A stretch of 64,000 bases of DNA from Ruania suaedae (GTDB lineage: Bacteria > Actinomycetota > Actinomycetes > Actinomycetales > Beutenbergiaceae). The stretch is taken from positions 930,001-994,000 of the forward strand of contig NZ_CP088018.1 in assembly GCF_021049265.1 (NCBI RefSeq), given 5' to 3'. Of the stretch, positions 53,562-60,839 are shown piece after piece. The notes under the pieces were generated by a model. It made no database searches. It was not told the DNA's origin and worked only from the letters and a program-made list of their open reading frames with translations. Position 1 is the first letter of the stretch, and every line of letters begins with the position of its first letter. The position numbers were made by a program, and so were the translations under genes.

Positions 53562-53942
53562 ATGCCCATGCCGCGCTGGTGGGGACAGATCAACAAGCGC
53601 TTCTTCAACCCCCGCGCGATCGCGGGTGGGAAGTGGCCGGTGCTCGTGCACGAGGGGCGCCGGAGCGGTACCGAGTACCGCACACCGATGGACGCCCACC
53701 CGGTGCCCGGGGGCTACCTGTTCATTCCCGTGTACGGGACGGACTCGGACTGGGTGCTCAACGTGCGTGCCGCCGGCCGCGCCCGGCTGATCGTCGACGG
53801 CGAGGAGATCGAGCTGACGGCGCCGCGCCTGGTCGGCGAAGAGGTCTGGGCCGAGATGCCCGAGGACACCCCGACGCCGCCTACGGTGCTGCGGTTGCGT
53901 GACTTCCTGCGGATGGACCGCGCCGAGCCCACCACGGGGTGA
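53562..53942 (+). CDS. Nitroreductase/DDN-family deazaflavin-dependent protein
   Basis: 126 residues, split beta-barrel. RFFNPRAIAGGKWPVLVHEG then RRSGTEYRTPMDAHPVPGGY and WVLNVRAAGRARLIVDGEE are the DDN/FDOR pattern of F420-dependent actinobacterial reductases. The substrate is unknown, and whether this organism makes F420 cannot be told here. ATG with GGAGAGGAG upstream. Confidence 0.85.
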   Translation: MPMPRWWGQINKRFFNPRAIAGGKWPVLVHEGRRSGTEYRTPMDAHPVPGGYLFIPVYGTDSDWVLNVRAAGRARLIVDGEEIELTAPRLVGEEVWAEMPEDTPTPPTVLRLRDFLRMDRAEPTTG

Positions 53943-53957
53943 GCCGAGCTGCCCGCC

Positions 53958-54002
53958 CCGTGCCGGCTCTTTGCCGGCGCCGTGCCGGCTCCGTGCCGGC
54001 TC
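53958..54002. repeat. Short GC-rich direct repeats CCGTGCCGGCTC
   Basis: Three copies of CCGTGCCGGCTC (53958, 53980, 53991) plus a decayed one between, filling most of the gap after the DDN-type gene. Likely replication slippage; no role is evident. Confidence 0.7.
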
Positions 54003-54035
54003 GCGCGAGAGCCCACGGCAGGTAGCGTGGAGGGC

Positions 54036-54692
54036 ATGAGTCGCGTCGCCATCATCGGAGGGCACGGCAAGATCGCCCTCCAGCTCTCGCAGATCCTGAC
54101 CAGCCGCGGGAACGAGGTCACCTCGCTCGTGCGCAACCCCGACCACGTGCCCGACGTCGAGGCCACCGGCGCCACCGGCGTCGTCGCCGACGTCGAGCAC
54201 CTCAGCGCCACGCAGATCGCCGAGGCGATCAGCGGCCACGACGCCGTCGTCTGGTCGGCCGGGGCGGGCGGTGGCGATCCCGATCGCACCTACGCGGTGG
54301 ACCGGGACGCGGCCATCCGCACGATCGACGCCGCCCAGCTGGCCGGCGTGATGCGGTTCGTGATGGTCTCCTACCTCGGCGCCGGGCCGGACCACGGGGT
54401 GCCGGAGGACTCGTCCTTCTTCCCCTACGCCGAGGCCAAGGCGGCCGCGGATGAGCACTTGCGCGCCTCGGCGCTGCAGTGGACCATCCTGCAGCCGAGC
54501 CGGCTGACCGACGAGCCCGGCACCGGCGGCATCACCATCGGGCACGAGAGCGGCGAGGTGCCCCGCGAGGACGTGGCGCAGGTCGCGGCCAGGGTGCTCG
54601 AGCGCACCGACGCGGCCGCCGCCACCGTGCCGTTCATCGGCGGCGCCGTGCCCATCGACAACGCGCTCGGGGCGATCTTCCGCATCGCGTAG
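54036..54692 (+). CDS. NAD(P)-binding atypical SDR
   Basis: 218 residues. SRVAIIGGHGKIALQLSQIL is the NmrA/atypical-SDR dinucleotide loop (GGxGxI), with RFVMVSYLGAGPDHG and FPYAEAKAAADEHLRAS (YxxxK-like). Probable oxidoreductase or NAD(P) sensor; substrate unknown. ATG after TAGCGTGGAGGGC, which offers both a -10 and a ribosome site. Confidence 0.88.
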   Translation: MSRVAIIGGHGKIALQLSQILTSRGNEVTSLVRNPDHVPDVEATGATGVVADVEHLSATQIAEAISGHDAVVWSAGAGGGDPDRTYAVDRDAAIRTIDAAQLAGVMRFVMVSYLGAGPDHGVPEDSSFFPYAEAKAAADEHLRASALQWTILQPSRLTDEPGTGGITIGHESGEVPREDVAQVAARVLERTDAAAATVPFIGGAVPIDNALGAIFRIA

Positions 54693-54728
54693 ACCCCGGT
54701 CAGTAGGCGCGGGCCAGGTGGGCCCGGC

Positions 54729-55277
54729 TCAGGCGGGTGGGTTCGCCATCCGCTGGGCGAGTGCGACCAGCCCGTCCACCTCGCCGTCGGAGACCTGCTC
54801 GAGGCCGGCGGCCCGCCGGACCTCGGCGTCGGCGGCGAGCCCGTCGCAGATGTAGATGAGCGCGCGTGCGGCGAGCCGGTCCGGGACGGCGTCGGCGAGG
54901 GTCTCGCGCCACGCGTCCTGCGCGCGCACCAGGGCCCGGGCGGCGAGCTGATGTGAGCCCCGGGCGAGCACGGCGATGGCGGCGTAGTAGAGCTCGAACT
55001 CGGAGTCGGCCCGCGCCGAGGTGCGCACGATGTAGTCGACCTGCCCTGCCTCGGCCTCGCGCATCCGCTCGGTGTCGGCGGTGACCAGGTCACCGAAGTG
55101 CTCCGCCAGACCCGCGGTGAGCTCGTCCTTGGACGGGAAGTGGTACAGCAGCCCGCCCTTGGAGACGTGCGCGCGTTCGGCCACGGCCTCCAGGGTGGCC
55201 GCCCGCTCGCCCTGCGTGACGAGGATCTCGGCGAATGCGTGCAGCACCTTCGCGCGTGCTGCCGGGGGAGGCGGCAT
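54729..55277 (-). CDS. TetR-family repressor
   Basis: 182 residues. HTH at about 5-50: ARAKVLHAFAEILVTQGERA then LEAVAERAHVSKGGLLYHFP with SKDEL. The ligand domain is helical and variable. ATG at 55277; diverges from an EmrB-type exporter with a matching operator in the gap, so it probably represses that gene until a drug or metabolite binds. Confidence 0.93.
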   Translation of the reverse strand: MPPPPAARAKVLHAFAEILVTQGERAATLEAVAERAHVSKGGLLYHFPSKDELTAGLAEHFGDLVTADTERMREAEAGQVDYIVRTSARADSEFELYYAAIAVLARGSHQLAARALVRAQDAWRETLADAVPDRLAARALIYICDGLAADAEVRRAAGLEQVSDGEVDGLVALAQRMANPPA

Positions 55278-55310
55278 GCGGCTCAGGGTACGCCAGGTGA
55301 GGCAGATCAC

Positions 55311-55339
55311 CTGTCACTAAACCGTCCAGCCGGTACAGT
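55311..55339 (+). promoter_or_regulatory. MFS exporter promoter with overlapping TetR operator
   Basis: CTGTCA (55311-55316), 17 bp, TACAGT (55334-55339) make a good sigma-A promoter. Over it lies the dyad ACTnnACCGnCnnGnCGGTnnAGT (55316-55339), 24 bp with symmetric mismatches only at unspecified positions. A bound repressor would cover the spacer and the -10. Confidence 0.7.
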
Positions 55340-55393
55340 AACGCGCGGGCCGGCATCCGGCCGGCCCTGCCATCGGCTCCACGGAGGTGTCCC

Positions 55394-56908
55394 ATGACCA
55401 TCACCGAGACTGTTCTCCCTGTCTCGCCGCTGCCGGGGCGCCGCCGGTGGGTAGCGCTCGGCGTGCTGATGCTGCCGGTGCTGCTGGTGGCGGTGGACAA
55501 CACCGTGCTCAACTTCGCGCTGCCGCAGATCTCCGAAACGCTGCGGCCCACCGGCACCCAGCTGCTGTGGGTGATCGACAGCTATCCGCTGGTCCTCGCC
55601 GGCCTGCTGGTGCCGATGGGCGCGGCCGCCGACAGGTTCGGGCGCCGGCGGCTGCTGCTGCTCGGGTCCGCGGGCTTCGCCGTGGTCTCGGTGGCCGCCG
55701 CCTACGCACCGTCCGCCGCGGCGCTCGTGGCCGCCCGGGCGATGCTCGGGTTCTTCGGCGCGATGCTCATGCCCTCCACGCTGTCGTTGCTGCGCCACGT
55801 CTTCGCCGACCGGCAGGAGCGGCGGACCGCCATCGCGATCTGGGCCGCCGCATTCGGCGGTGGCGCCGCCCTCGGACCGGTCGTCGGCGGGTTCCTGCTC
55901 GAGCACTTCTGGTGGGGCTCGGTGTTCCTGCTGGCCGCGGTGGTGCTGGCACCCTTGCTCGTGCTCGGCCCGCTGTTCCTGCCCGAGTCCGCCGATCCGC
56001 AGGCCCGAGGGGTCGACCCGCTCTCGGTGCTGGCCGTGCTCACCGGCATGCTCGCGCTGGTCCTGGGCATCAAGACCTTCGCCAAGGACGGCGTGAGCCT
56101 GCTCGCGGTGGTGACCTTCGCCGTCGGCGTGGTGGTCCTGACGGCGTTCGTGCGCCGGCAGGCGCGCGTGCGCCACCCGATGATCGAGCTCAGCCTCTTC
56201 CGCCAGGGCGGTTTCTCCGGCGCCGTGCTGATCAACCTGCTCTCGGTGGTGGCGTTGGTGGGGTTCCTGTTCTTCGCCTCGCAGGACCTGCAACTCGTGC
56301 ACGGCCTGGCTCCGATGCGCGCCAGTCTCGTCCTGCTGCCCGGGGTGCTCGGCATGATCGTCGCGGGACTGGTGGCGGCCCGGCTGGCGCGGCGGGTGCG
56401 GCCGGTGGTCATCGTGGCCGGCGGGATGCTGCTCTCGGCCGGCGGCTACCTGCTGGTCGCGGTGGGGTCGGCGGACCTGATGCTGCTCGGAGCGGCGTTC
56501 GCGATGGTGGCCGTCGGGATCGGCGCCGCCGAGACCCTCTCGAACGACCTGATCCTCTCCCTCGTCCCGGCGGAGAAGGCCGGCGCCGCCTCGGCGATCT
56601 CGGAGACGGCCTACGAGGTCGGCGCGGTGCTGGGGACCGCGGTCCTCGGCGGGCTGCTCACCAGCGCCTACGCCCGCGCCGTCGTCGTCCCGCCCGGGGT
56701 GGCGCCGGGGGAGGCCGCAGCGGCGCGCGAGACCCTCGGGGGAGCAGTCGAGGTGGCGCGCGGACTGCCCGCCGAGCAGGGCGTCGCGCTGCTGACCTCG
56801 GCCCAGGAGGCCTTCGCATCCGGCGTCTGGCTCACGGCGCTCATCGGGGCGCTGCTGGTGATGACCGCCGCGGGCATCGCGCTCGCCACGCTGCGGCGCG
56901 CCCGCTGA
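55394..56908 (+). CDS. MFS drug exporter (EmrB/QacA, DHA2 type)
   Basis: 504 residues, 14 helices. LPVLLVAVDNTVLNFALPQI (motif D1-like with Asp in helix 1), GAAADRFGRRRLLLLG (motif A), MLMPSTLSLLRHVF and AAFGGGAALGPVVGG (motif C) are the DHA2 signs. Probably exports a toxic compound under control of the divergent TetR. ATG with ACGGAGGTG upstream. Confidence 0.93.
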   Translation: MTITETVLPVSPLPGRRRWVALGVLMLPVLLVAVDNTVLNFALPQISETLRPTGTQLLWVIDSYPLVLAGLLVPMGAAADRFGRRRLLLLGSAGFAVVSVAAAYAPSAAALVAARAMLGFFGAMLMPSTLSLLRHVFADRQERRTAIAIWAAAFGGGAALGPVVGGFLLEHFWWGSVFLLAAVVLAPLLVLGPLFLPESADPQARGVDPLSVLAVLTGMLALVLGIKTFAKDGVSLLAVVTFAVGVVVLTAFVRRQARVRHPMIELSLFRQGGFSGAVLINLLSVVALVGFLFFASQDLQLVHGLAPMRASLVLLPGVLGMIVAGLVAARLARRVRPVVIVAGGMLLSAGGYLLVAVGSADLMLLGAAFAMVAVGIGAAETLSNDLILSLVPAEKAGAASAISETAYEVGAVLGTAVLGGLLTSAYARAVVVPPGVAPGEAAAARETLGGAVEVARGLPAEQGVALLTSAQEAFASGVWLTALIGALLVMTAAGIALATLRRAR

Positions 56909-56946
56909 TTTCGCCACCCCATCCAGATGACGTAGTGTCAGCAAAC

Positions 56947-57291
56947 ATGGATATCGTGTACGGGATCGTGCTGGTGCTCCACCTCATCGGGTGGGCGATG
57001 GTGCTCGGCGGGGCGCTCGCGGGCATGCGCGCCGGGGAGATGAACAAGGGGATGCTGCACGGCATCCTCACCGCGCTGGTGGCCGGGATCGTGATGGTCG
57101 GGCTCGCCTCGGCCGGGGTGGCAGGAGCCGAGCCGAACAACATCAAGATCGGCGTCAAGCTCCTCATCGCGCTCGCGGTGACGGCGATGATCATCCTCGG
57201 AAATCGGCGCGAGAAGGTGACCTCCGGCTACCTGGGTGGCATCGCCGGACTGACCACGCTCAACGTGGCCATCGCGGTGCTCTGGAGCTGA
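56947..57291 (+). CDS. Small four-helix membrane protein
   Basis: 114 residues: VLVLHLIGWAMVLGGALAGM, ILTALVAGIVMVGLASAGVA, IKIGVKLLIALAVTAMIILG and AGLTTLNVAIAVLWS. The pattern of a His in helix 1 and Lys in helix 3 is seen in small actinobacterial membrane proteins of unknown role. Starts 38 bp after the exporter and may be co-transcribed. Confidence 0.78.
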   Translation: MDIVYGIVLVLHLIGWAMVLGGALAGMRAGEMNKGMLHGILTALVAGIVMVGLASAGVAGAEPNNIKIGVKLLIALAVTAMIILGNRREKVTSGYLGGIAGLTTLNVAIAVLWS

Positions 57292-57325
57292 ACGCCGGGG
57301 CCAGGGTGAGTCGCGCCACATGCTC

Positions 57326-57358
57326 GTTCACCTGTTGTTCACCTGACGTTCCCCCGAT
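57326..57358 (+). promoter_or_regulatory. PHO box: three 11-bp direct repeats
   Basis: GTTCACCTGTT, GTTCACCTGAC, GTTCCCCCGAT follow one another with an exact 11-bp period. Two match the PhoP direct-repeat unit known from Streptomyces (GTTCACC core) very well and the third loosely. The array ends 42 bp before the Na/phosphate cotransporter start, so induction by phosphate limitation through PhoR-PhoP is likely. Confidence 0.8.
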
Positions 57359-57399
57359 GCCTCGCGCGAGGGGCTTGCCACCCGCGGTTGACTGGAGCC

Positions 57400-58659
57400 G
57401 TGGCGACGACTGACCCGCACGTGCGCACGAGCAAGGCTCCGGTGCGCGAGGACATCTTCCCCATCGACTCCGCGGCAGGTCCGGCAGCGGTCCGGACCGA
57501 GTCGCCGCTGCGGGGACCGTTCGACGCGTGGGTGCCCGCCGGGCGGGCCCGGTCGGTCGTCAACTGGCTCTCCGTGGTGGTCTGCGTCTACCTGCTGATC
57601 TCCGCCGTGGGCGTCATCGGCGCCGGCTTCAAGGCGGCGACCGGCGGCCAGGCCGAGGCGCTGTTCGCCTTCGCCAGCAACCCGATCGTGGCGCTGATGG
57701 TCGGCGTGCTGGCCACGGCGGCCACGCAGTCCTCCTCCACCACCACCTCCATCACGGTCGGCCTCGCCGCCGGGGGGCTGCCGCTGGAGATCGCCATCCC
57801 GATCATCATGGGCGCCAACATCGGCACCACGCTGACCAACACCCTGGTCAGCGTCGGCATGATCCGGAACAAGGACGACTTCCGGCGCGCATTCGCCGCC
57901 GCCACCGTGCACGACTTCTTCAACCTCATCGCCGTCGCCATCCTGCTGCCGCTGGAGCTGCTGACCGGCTTCCTGGAGCGGGCCTCGGGTGCGCTCGCGG
58001 GCGTCCTGACCGGAGTCGGCGGTGTGGACACCGACAGTGTCGACGTGATCGGAGCCGCCACCGCGCCTCTGAAGGAGCTGATGGGCTCGATCACCGGCCC
58101 GATCGCCGCGCCGTGGGGCGGTCTGCTGACGATCGCGGTCGGCGTGGCGCTCATCCTGGTCTCGATCACCTTCATCGGCCGGGTGCTCAAGGTGCTGATG
58201 GTCGGGCGCGCCAAGCAGGTGCTGCACGGGGCGATCGGGCGCGGCCCGATCAGCGGCATCGCCTCCGGTGCGGTGGTGACGGCGATCGTGCAGTCCTCCT
58301 CCACGGCGACCTCGCTGATGATCCCGCTCGCCGGTTCGGGGACCTTCACGCTGCGCCAGGTCTACCCCTTCACCCTCGGCTCCAACATCGGCACCACCGC
58401 GACCGCGCTGCTGGCCGCCCTCGGCCTGAGCGGGGTGGAGGCGAGCCTGGGCCTGCAGGTGGCACTGGTGCACCTGCTCTTCAACGTCACGGCCACGCTG
58501 GTGATCTTCGGGCTGCCGTTCCTGCGGTCGCTGCCGGTGGTCGCCGCCCAGTGGCTCGCGGCGCGTTCGGCCGAGAACAAGTCCTTCGCAGCGCTGTGGG
58601 TGCTCGGCGTCTTCGTCGTGGTCCCGGGGCTGCTGATCGCCACCACCAGCATCTTCTGA
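57400..58659 (+). CDS. Na+/phosphate cotransporter (NptA/PNaS family)
   Basis: 419 residues. Two inverted repeats each with the QSSS motif: TQSSSTTTSITVGLAAGG and VQSSSTATSLMIPLAGSG, each followed by GANIGTT / GSNIGTTATA. Na+-coupled uptake of inorganic phosphate across the cell membrane. GTG at 57400 is preferred; a TTG at 57388 also fits. The PHO box upstream supports the assignment. Confidence 0.94.
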   Translation: MATTDPHVRTSKAPVREDIFPIDSAAGPAAVRTESPLRGPFDAWVPAGRARSVVNWLSVVVCVYLLISAVGVIGAGFKAATGGQAEALFAFASNPIVALMVGVLATAATQSSSTTTSITVGLAAGGLPLEIAIPIIMGANIGTTLTNTLVSVGMIRNKDDFRRAFAAATVHDFFNLIAVAILLPLELLTGFLERASGALAGVLTGVGGVDTDSVDVIGAATAPLKELMGSITGPIAAPWGGLLTIAVGVALILVSITFIGRVLKVLMVGRAKQVLHGAIGRGPISGIASGAVVTAIVQSSSTATSLMIPLAGSGTFTLRQVYPFTLGSNIGTTATALLAALGLSGVEASLGLQVALVHLLFNVTATLVIFGLPFLRSLPVVAAQWLAARSAENKSFAALWVLGVFVVVPGLLIATTSIF

Positions 58660-58670
58660 GAGGCCCGGCG

Positions 58671-58988
58671 ATGACCACCCCGGACCCCCACGACCCCCCG
58701 CCGCTGACCGAGAACGACGTGCCCCGCTCGATCGAGGAGATCGACGCCGCGCTCGTGCGCCTGATGGCCGAGACCGAGGAGACCGTCAACCGGCTCCGGG
58801 CCGAGCTCGCCGAGCGGCGCCAGCACGAGGCGCAGCACGCCGAGATCGAACGGCTCGAGCATCATCTCGCCGAGGCCACCGTCAACTGGACGAAGGTCAA
58901 GGAGTTCTTCGAGGAGGCGCTGCGCGAGCTGACCCGCGGGCGCGGTTCGGCTGGACCGGACCGCGACGACGACGCCCCAGCAGGGTGA
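58671..58988 (+). CDS. Small coiled-coil protein linked to the phosphate transporter
   Basis: 105 residues. A proline-rich start, then one long amphipathic helix (VNRLRAELAERRQHEAQHAE then IERLEHHLAEATVNW) and an acidic tail. Not recognised. Starts 11 bp after the transporter stop, so it belongs to the same mRNA; it might regulate the transporter. Confidence 0.7.
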   Translation: MTTPDPHDPPPLTENDVPRSIEEIDAALVRLMAETEETVNRLRAELAERRQHEAQHAEIERLEHHLAEATVNWTKVKEFFEEALRELTRGRGSAGPDRDDDAPAG

Positions 58989-59000
58989 CCGACAAGCCCT

Positions 59001-60197
59001 ATGCGAGGCACTGACGCGCGGGCCGGCACCGCCGGTGAGGTCTTCTGGGTCTTCCTGCGGCTGGGCCTGACCTCCTTCGGTGGACCCGTCGCCCACCTCG
59101 GCTACTTCCGGGATGCGCTGGTGCAGCGGCGGCGATGGCTGACCGACGCCGCCTACGCCGACATCGTGGCGCTCTGCCAGTTCCTGCCCGGTCCGGCGTC
59201 CAGCCAGGTGGGGATGGCGCTGGGCCTGCGCCGCGCGGGCATCGCGGGGATGCTGGCCGCCTGGGTCGCGTTCACGATGCCCTCGGCGGTGGTGCTGGTG
59301 GCCTTCGCCTTCGGCGTGGCCACCTGGGGCGATCTCGACGGCGCAGGCTGGCTCCTCGGGTTGAAGGCGGCGGCCGTGGCCGTGGTGGCCCAGGCCGTGC
59401 TCGGGATGGCGAAGTCGCTGACGCCGGACGCGCCCCGGGCCACCATCGCCGCCGCCGGCATGATCGTGGTGCTGCTGGTGCCGAGCACGTGGGTGCAGGT
59501 GGCGGTGATCGTGGCCGGCGGGCTGGTGGGGCTGGCCTGTTTACGGGCCCCGCAGGCGGAGGCCGACGACGTGCTCGCGTTCCCGCTCTCGCGGCGCACC
59601 GGTGCGGTGTGCCTGGGCCTGTTCGCGCTGCTGCTGGCGGGTCTGCCGGTCCTGGCGGCGCTGACGGGCGACCCCACGGTGGGCCTGGTCGACCTGTTCT
59701 ACCGCGCCGGCTCGCTGGTGTTCGGGGGCGGGCACGTGGTGCTGCCGCTGCTGGAGTCCGAGACCGTGACCACCGGCCTGGTCGGTCATGACACCTTCCT
59801 CGCCGGGTACGGAGCCGCGCAGGCCGTGCCGGGCCCGCTCTTCACCTTCGCCGGCTTCCTGGGAGCGAGCACGACGGTAGGGCCGACCGGCCTGGTCGGG
59901 GCCGCCCTCGCGCTGCTGGCGATCTTCCTGCCGGCGGCGCTGCTGGTGCTCGGGGTGCTGCCCTTCTGGGACCGGCTGCGGCGGGTGCGCCCGGCCAGGA
60001 ATGCGCTGCTCGGCATCAACGCGGTGGTGGTGGGGATCCTCGCGGCGGCGCTCTACGACCCGGTGTTCACCCAGGGCGTCACCTCCGCGGCAGCTCTCGC
60101 GCTGGCGGTGGCGGTCTTCATCGCCCAGACCCGGTGGAAGGTGCCCGCTTGGGCGGCGGTGATCGGTGCCGGGGTGATCGGGCAGATCGTGCTGTAA
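59001..60197 (+). CDS. chrA: Chromate transporter (ChrA, CHR family)
   Basis: 398 residues, two homologous halves of about six helices each, the long-chain form. FLRLGLTSFGGPVAHLGYFR and QFLPGPASSQVGMALGLRRA in half 1; YRAGSLVFGGGHVVLPLLES and GYGAAQAVPGPLFTFAGFLG in half 2. Exports chromate in characterised members; true substrate here unproven. ATG 12 bp after the coiled-coil gene. Confidence 0.93.
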   Translation: MRGTDARAGTAGEVFWVFLRLGLTSFGGPVAHLGYFRDALVQRRRWLTDAAYADIVALCQFLPGPASSQVGMALGLRRAGIAGMLAAWVAFTMPSAVVLVAFAFGVATWGDLDGAGWLLGLKAAAVAVVAQAVLGMAKSLTPDAPRATIAAAGMIVVLLVPSTWVQVAVIVAGGLVGLACLRAPQAEADDVLAFPLSRRTGAVCLGLFALLLAGLPVLAALTGDPTVGLVDLFYRAGSLVFGGGHVVLPLLESETVTTGLVGHDTFLAGYGAAQAVPGPLFTFAGFLGASTTVGPTGLVGAALALLAIFLPAALLVLGVLPFWDRLRRVRPARNALLGINAVVVGILAAALYDPVFTQGVTSAAALALAVAVFIAQTRWKVPAWAAVIGAGVIGQIVL

Positions 60198-60248
60198 CGG
60201 TCAGCGGGCCTCTCGAACCCACCGACGAGGACGGGCGCGCGTGCGCGG

Positions 60249-60542
60249 CTATGCGACGGCGTGGACGGTGAACGTGAGTCCGAGTGCGTTCGAGACCTTG
60301 AGCACGGTCGACCAGGTGGGGTTGCCCTGCTCGGAGAGAGCTTTGTAGAGCCCGTCGCGGCTCATGCCTACGCGCCTGGCCAGCTCGCTCATGTTTCCCG
60401 AGCGGGCGATGACGCCCAGCGCGCGGGGCACGGCGGTGGGGTCCTCGGCGGAATCCTCGAGCGCGATCTGGAGGTACGCCGCGACGTCGTCCAGGTTGTC
60501 CAGGTAGTTGGCCGCGTCGAACCGGGTGATCCTTTCACTCAT
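60249..60542 (-). CDS. higA: HigA-type addiction-module antidote protein
   Basis: 97 residues. SERITRFDAANYLDNLDDVA opens the family; the XRE helix-turn-helix is GNMSELARRVGMSRDGLYKA, then SEQGNPTWSTVLKVSNALGL and FTVHAVA, as in the TIGR02684-type antidotes. ATG at 60542 lies inside the end of the toxin remnant (8-bp overlap). An in-frame ATG at 60551 is the alternative. Confidence 0.88.
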   Translation of the reverse strand: MSERITRFDAANYLDNLDDVAAYLQIALEDSAEDPTAVPRALGVIARSGNMSELARRVGMSRDGLYKALSEQGNPTWSTVLKVSNALGLTFTVHAVA

Positions 60543-60666
60543 CGTCCTCATCCTCCTTCGACCGCCAGTCAGCGGCGAGCCCGTGCGCTTTGGCGATGTC
60601 TTCCTGCTGGTCCTTCAGTTTCCGAAGCCATCGATCGAAGTCTCCGATGGTGAAGACCTCGACCAT
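60535..60666 (-). pseudogene. higB: Internally deleted HigB toxin
   Basis: Only 43 codons, yet it starts and ends like a HigB toxin: MVEVFTIGDFDRWLRKLKD is the family N-terminus and QQEDIAKAHGLAADWRSKED its C-terminus. The ~50-60 central residues, which carry the RNase site in this family, are absent while the frame, start, stop and overlap with the antitoxin are kept. The deletion is inferred from memory of family length (~100 residues). Confidence 0.65.
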
Positions 60667-60701
60667 ATGTCATCTATAGTCGACATATGGTCGTCCTTCA
60701 A
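60660..60701 (-). promoter_or_regulatory. higBA promoter and operator
   Basis: A perfect inverted repeat with 12-bp arms, CGACCATATGTC and GACATATGGTCG, and a 10-bp spacer (60660-60693). On the minus strand TTGAAG (60701-60696), 17 bp, TATAGA (60678-60673) form a promoter whose -10 sits in the spacer; six bases later comes the toxin ATG, so the mRNA is leaderless and the operator covers both -10 and start codon. Confidence 0.85.
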
Positions 60702-60839
60702 CGATCATCGTGCGCTCGCTTCCTGTCGCGAGCGCGACATCTACGCTCGGCCACACATCGCCAGCGCCTGACCACCATCCACCTCGTCTTGTGGACGCGT
60801 GCGGTCGATGTCGGGGCCAGCGCTTAGGCTCGGGTCGCG

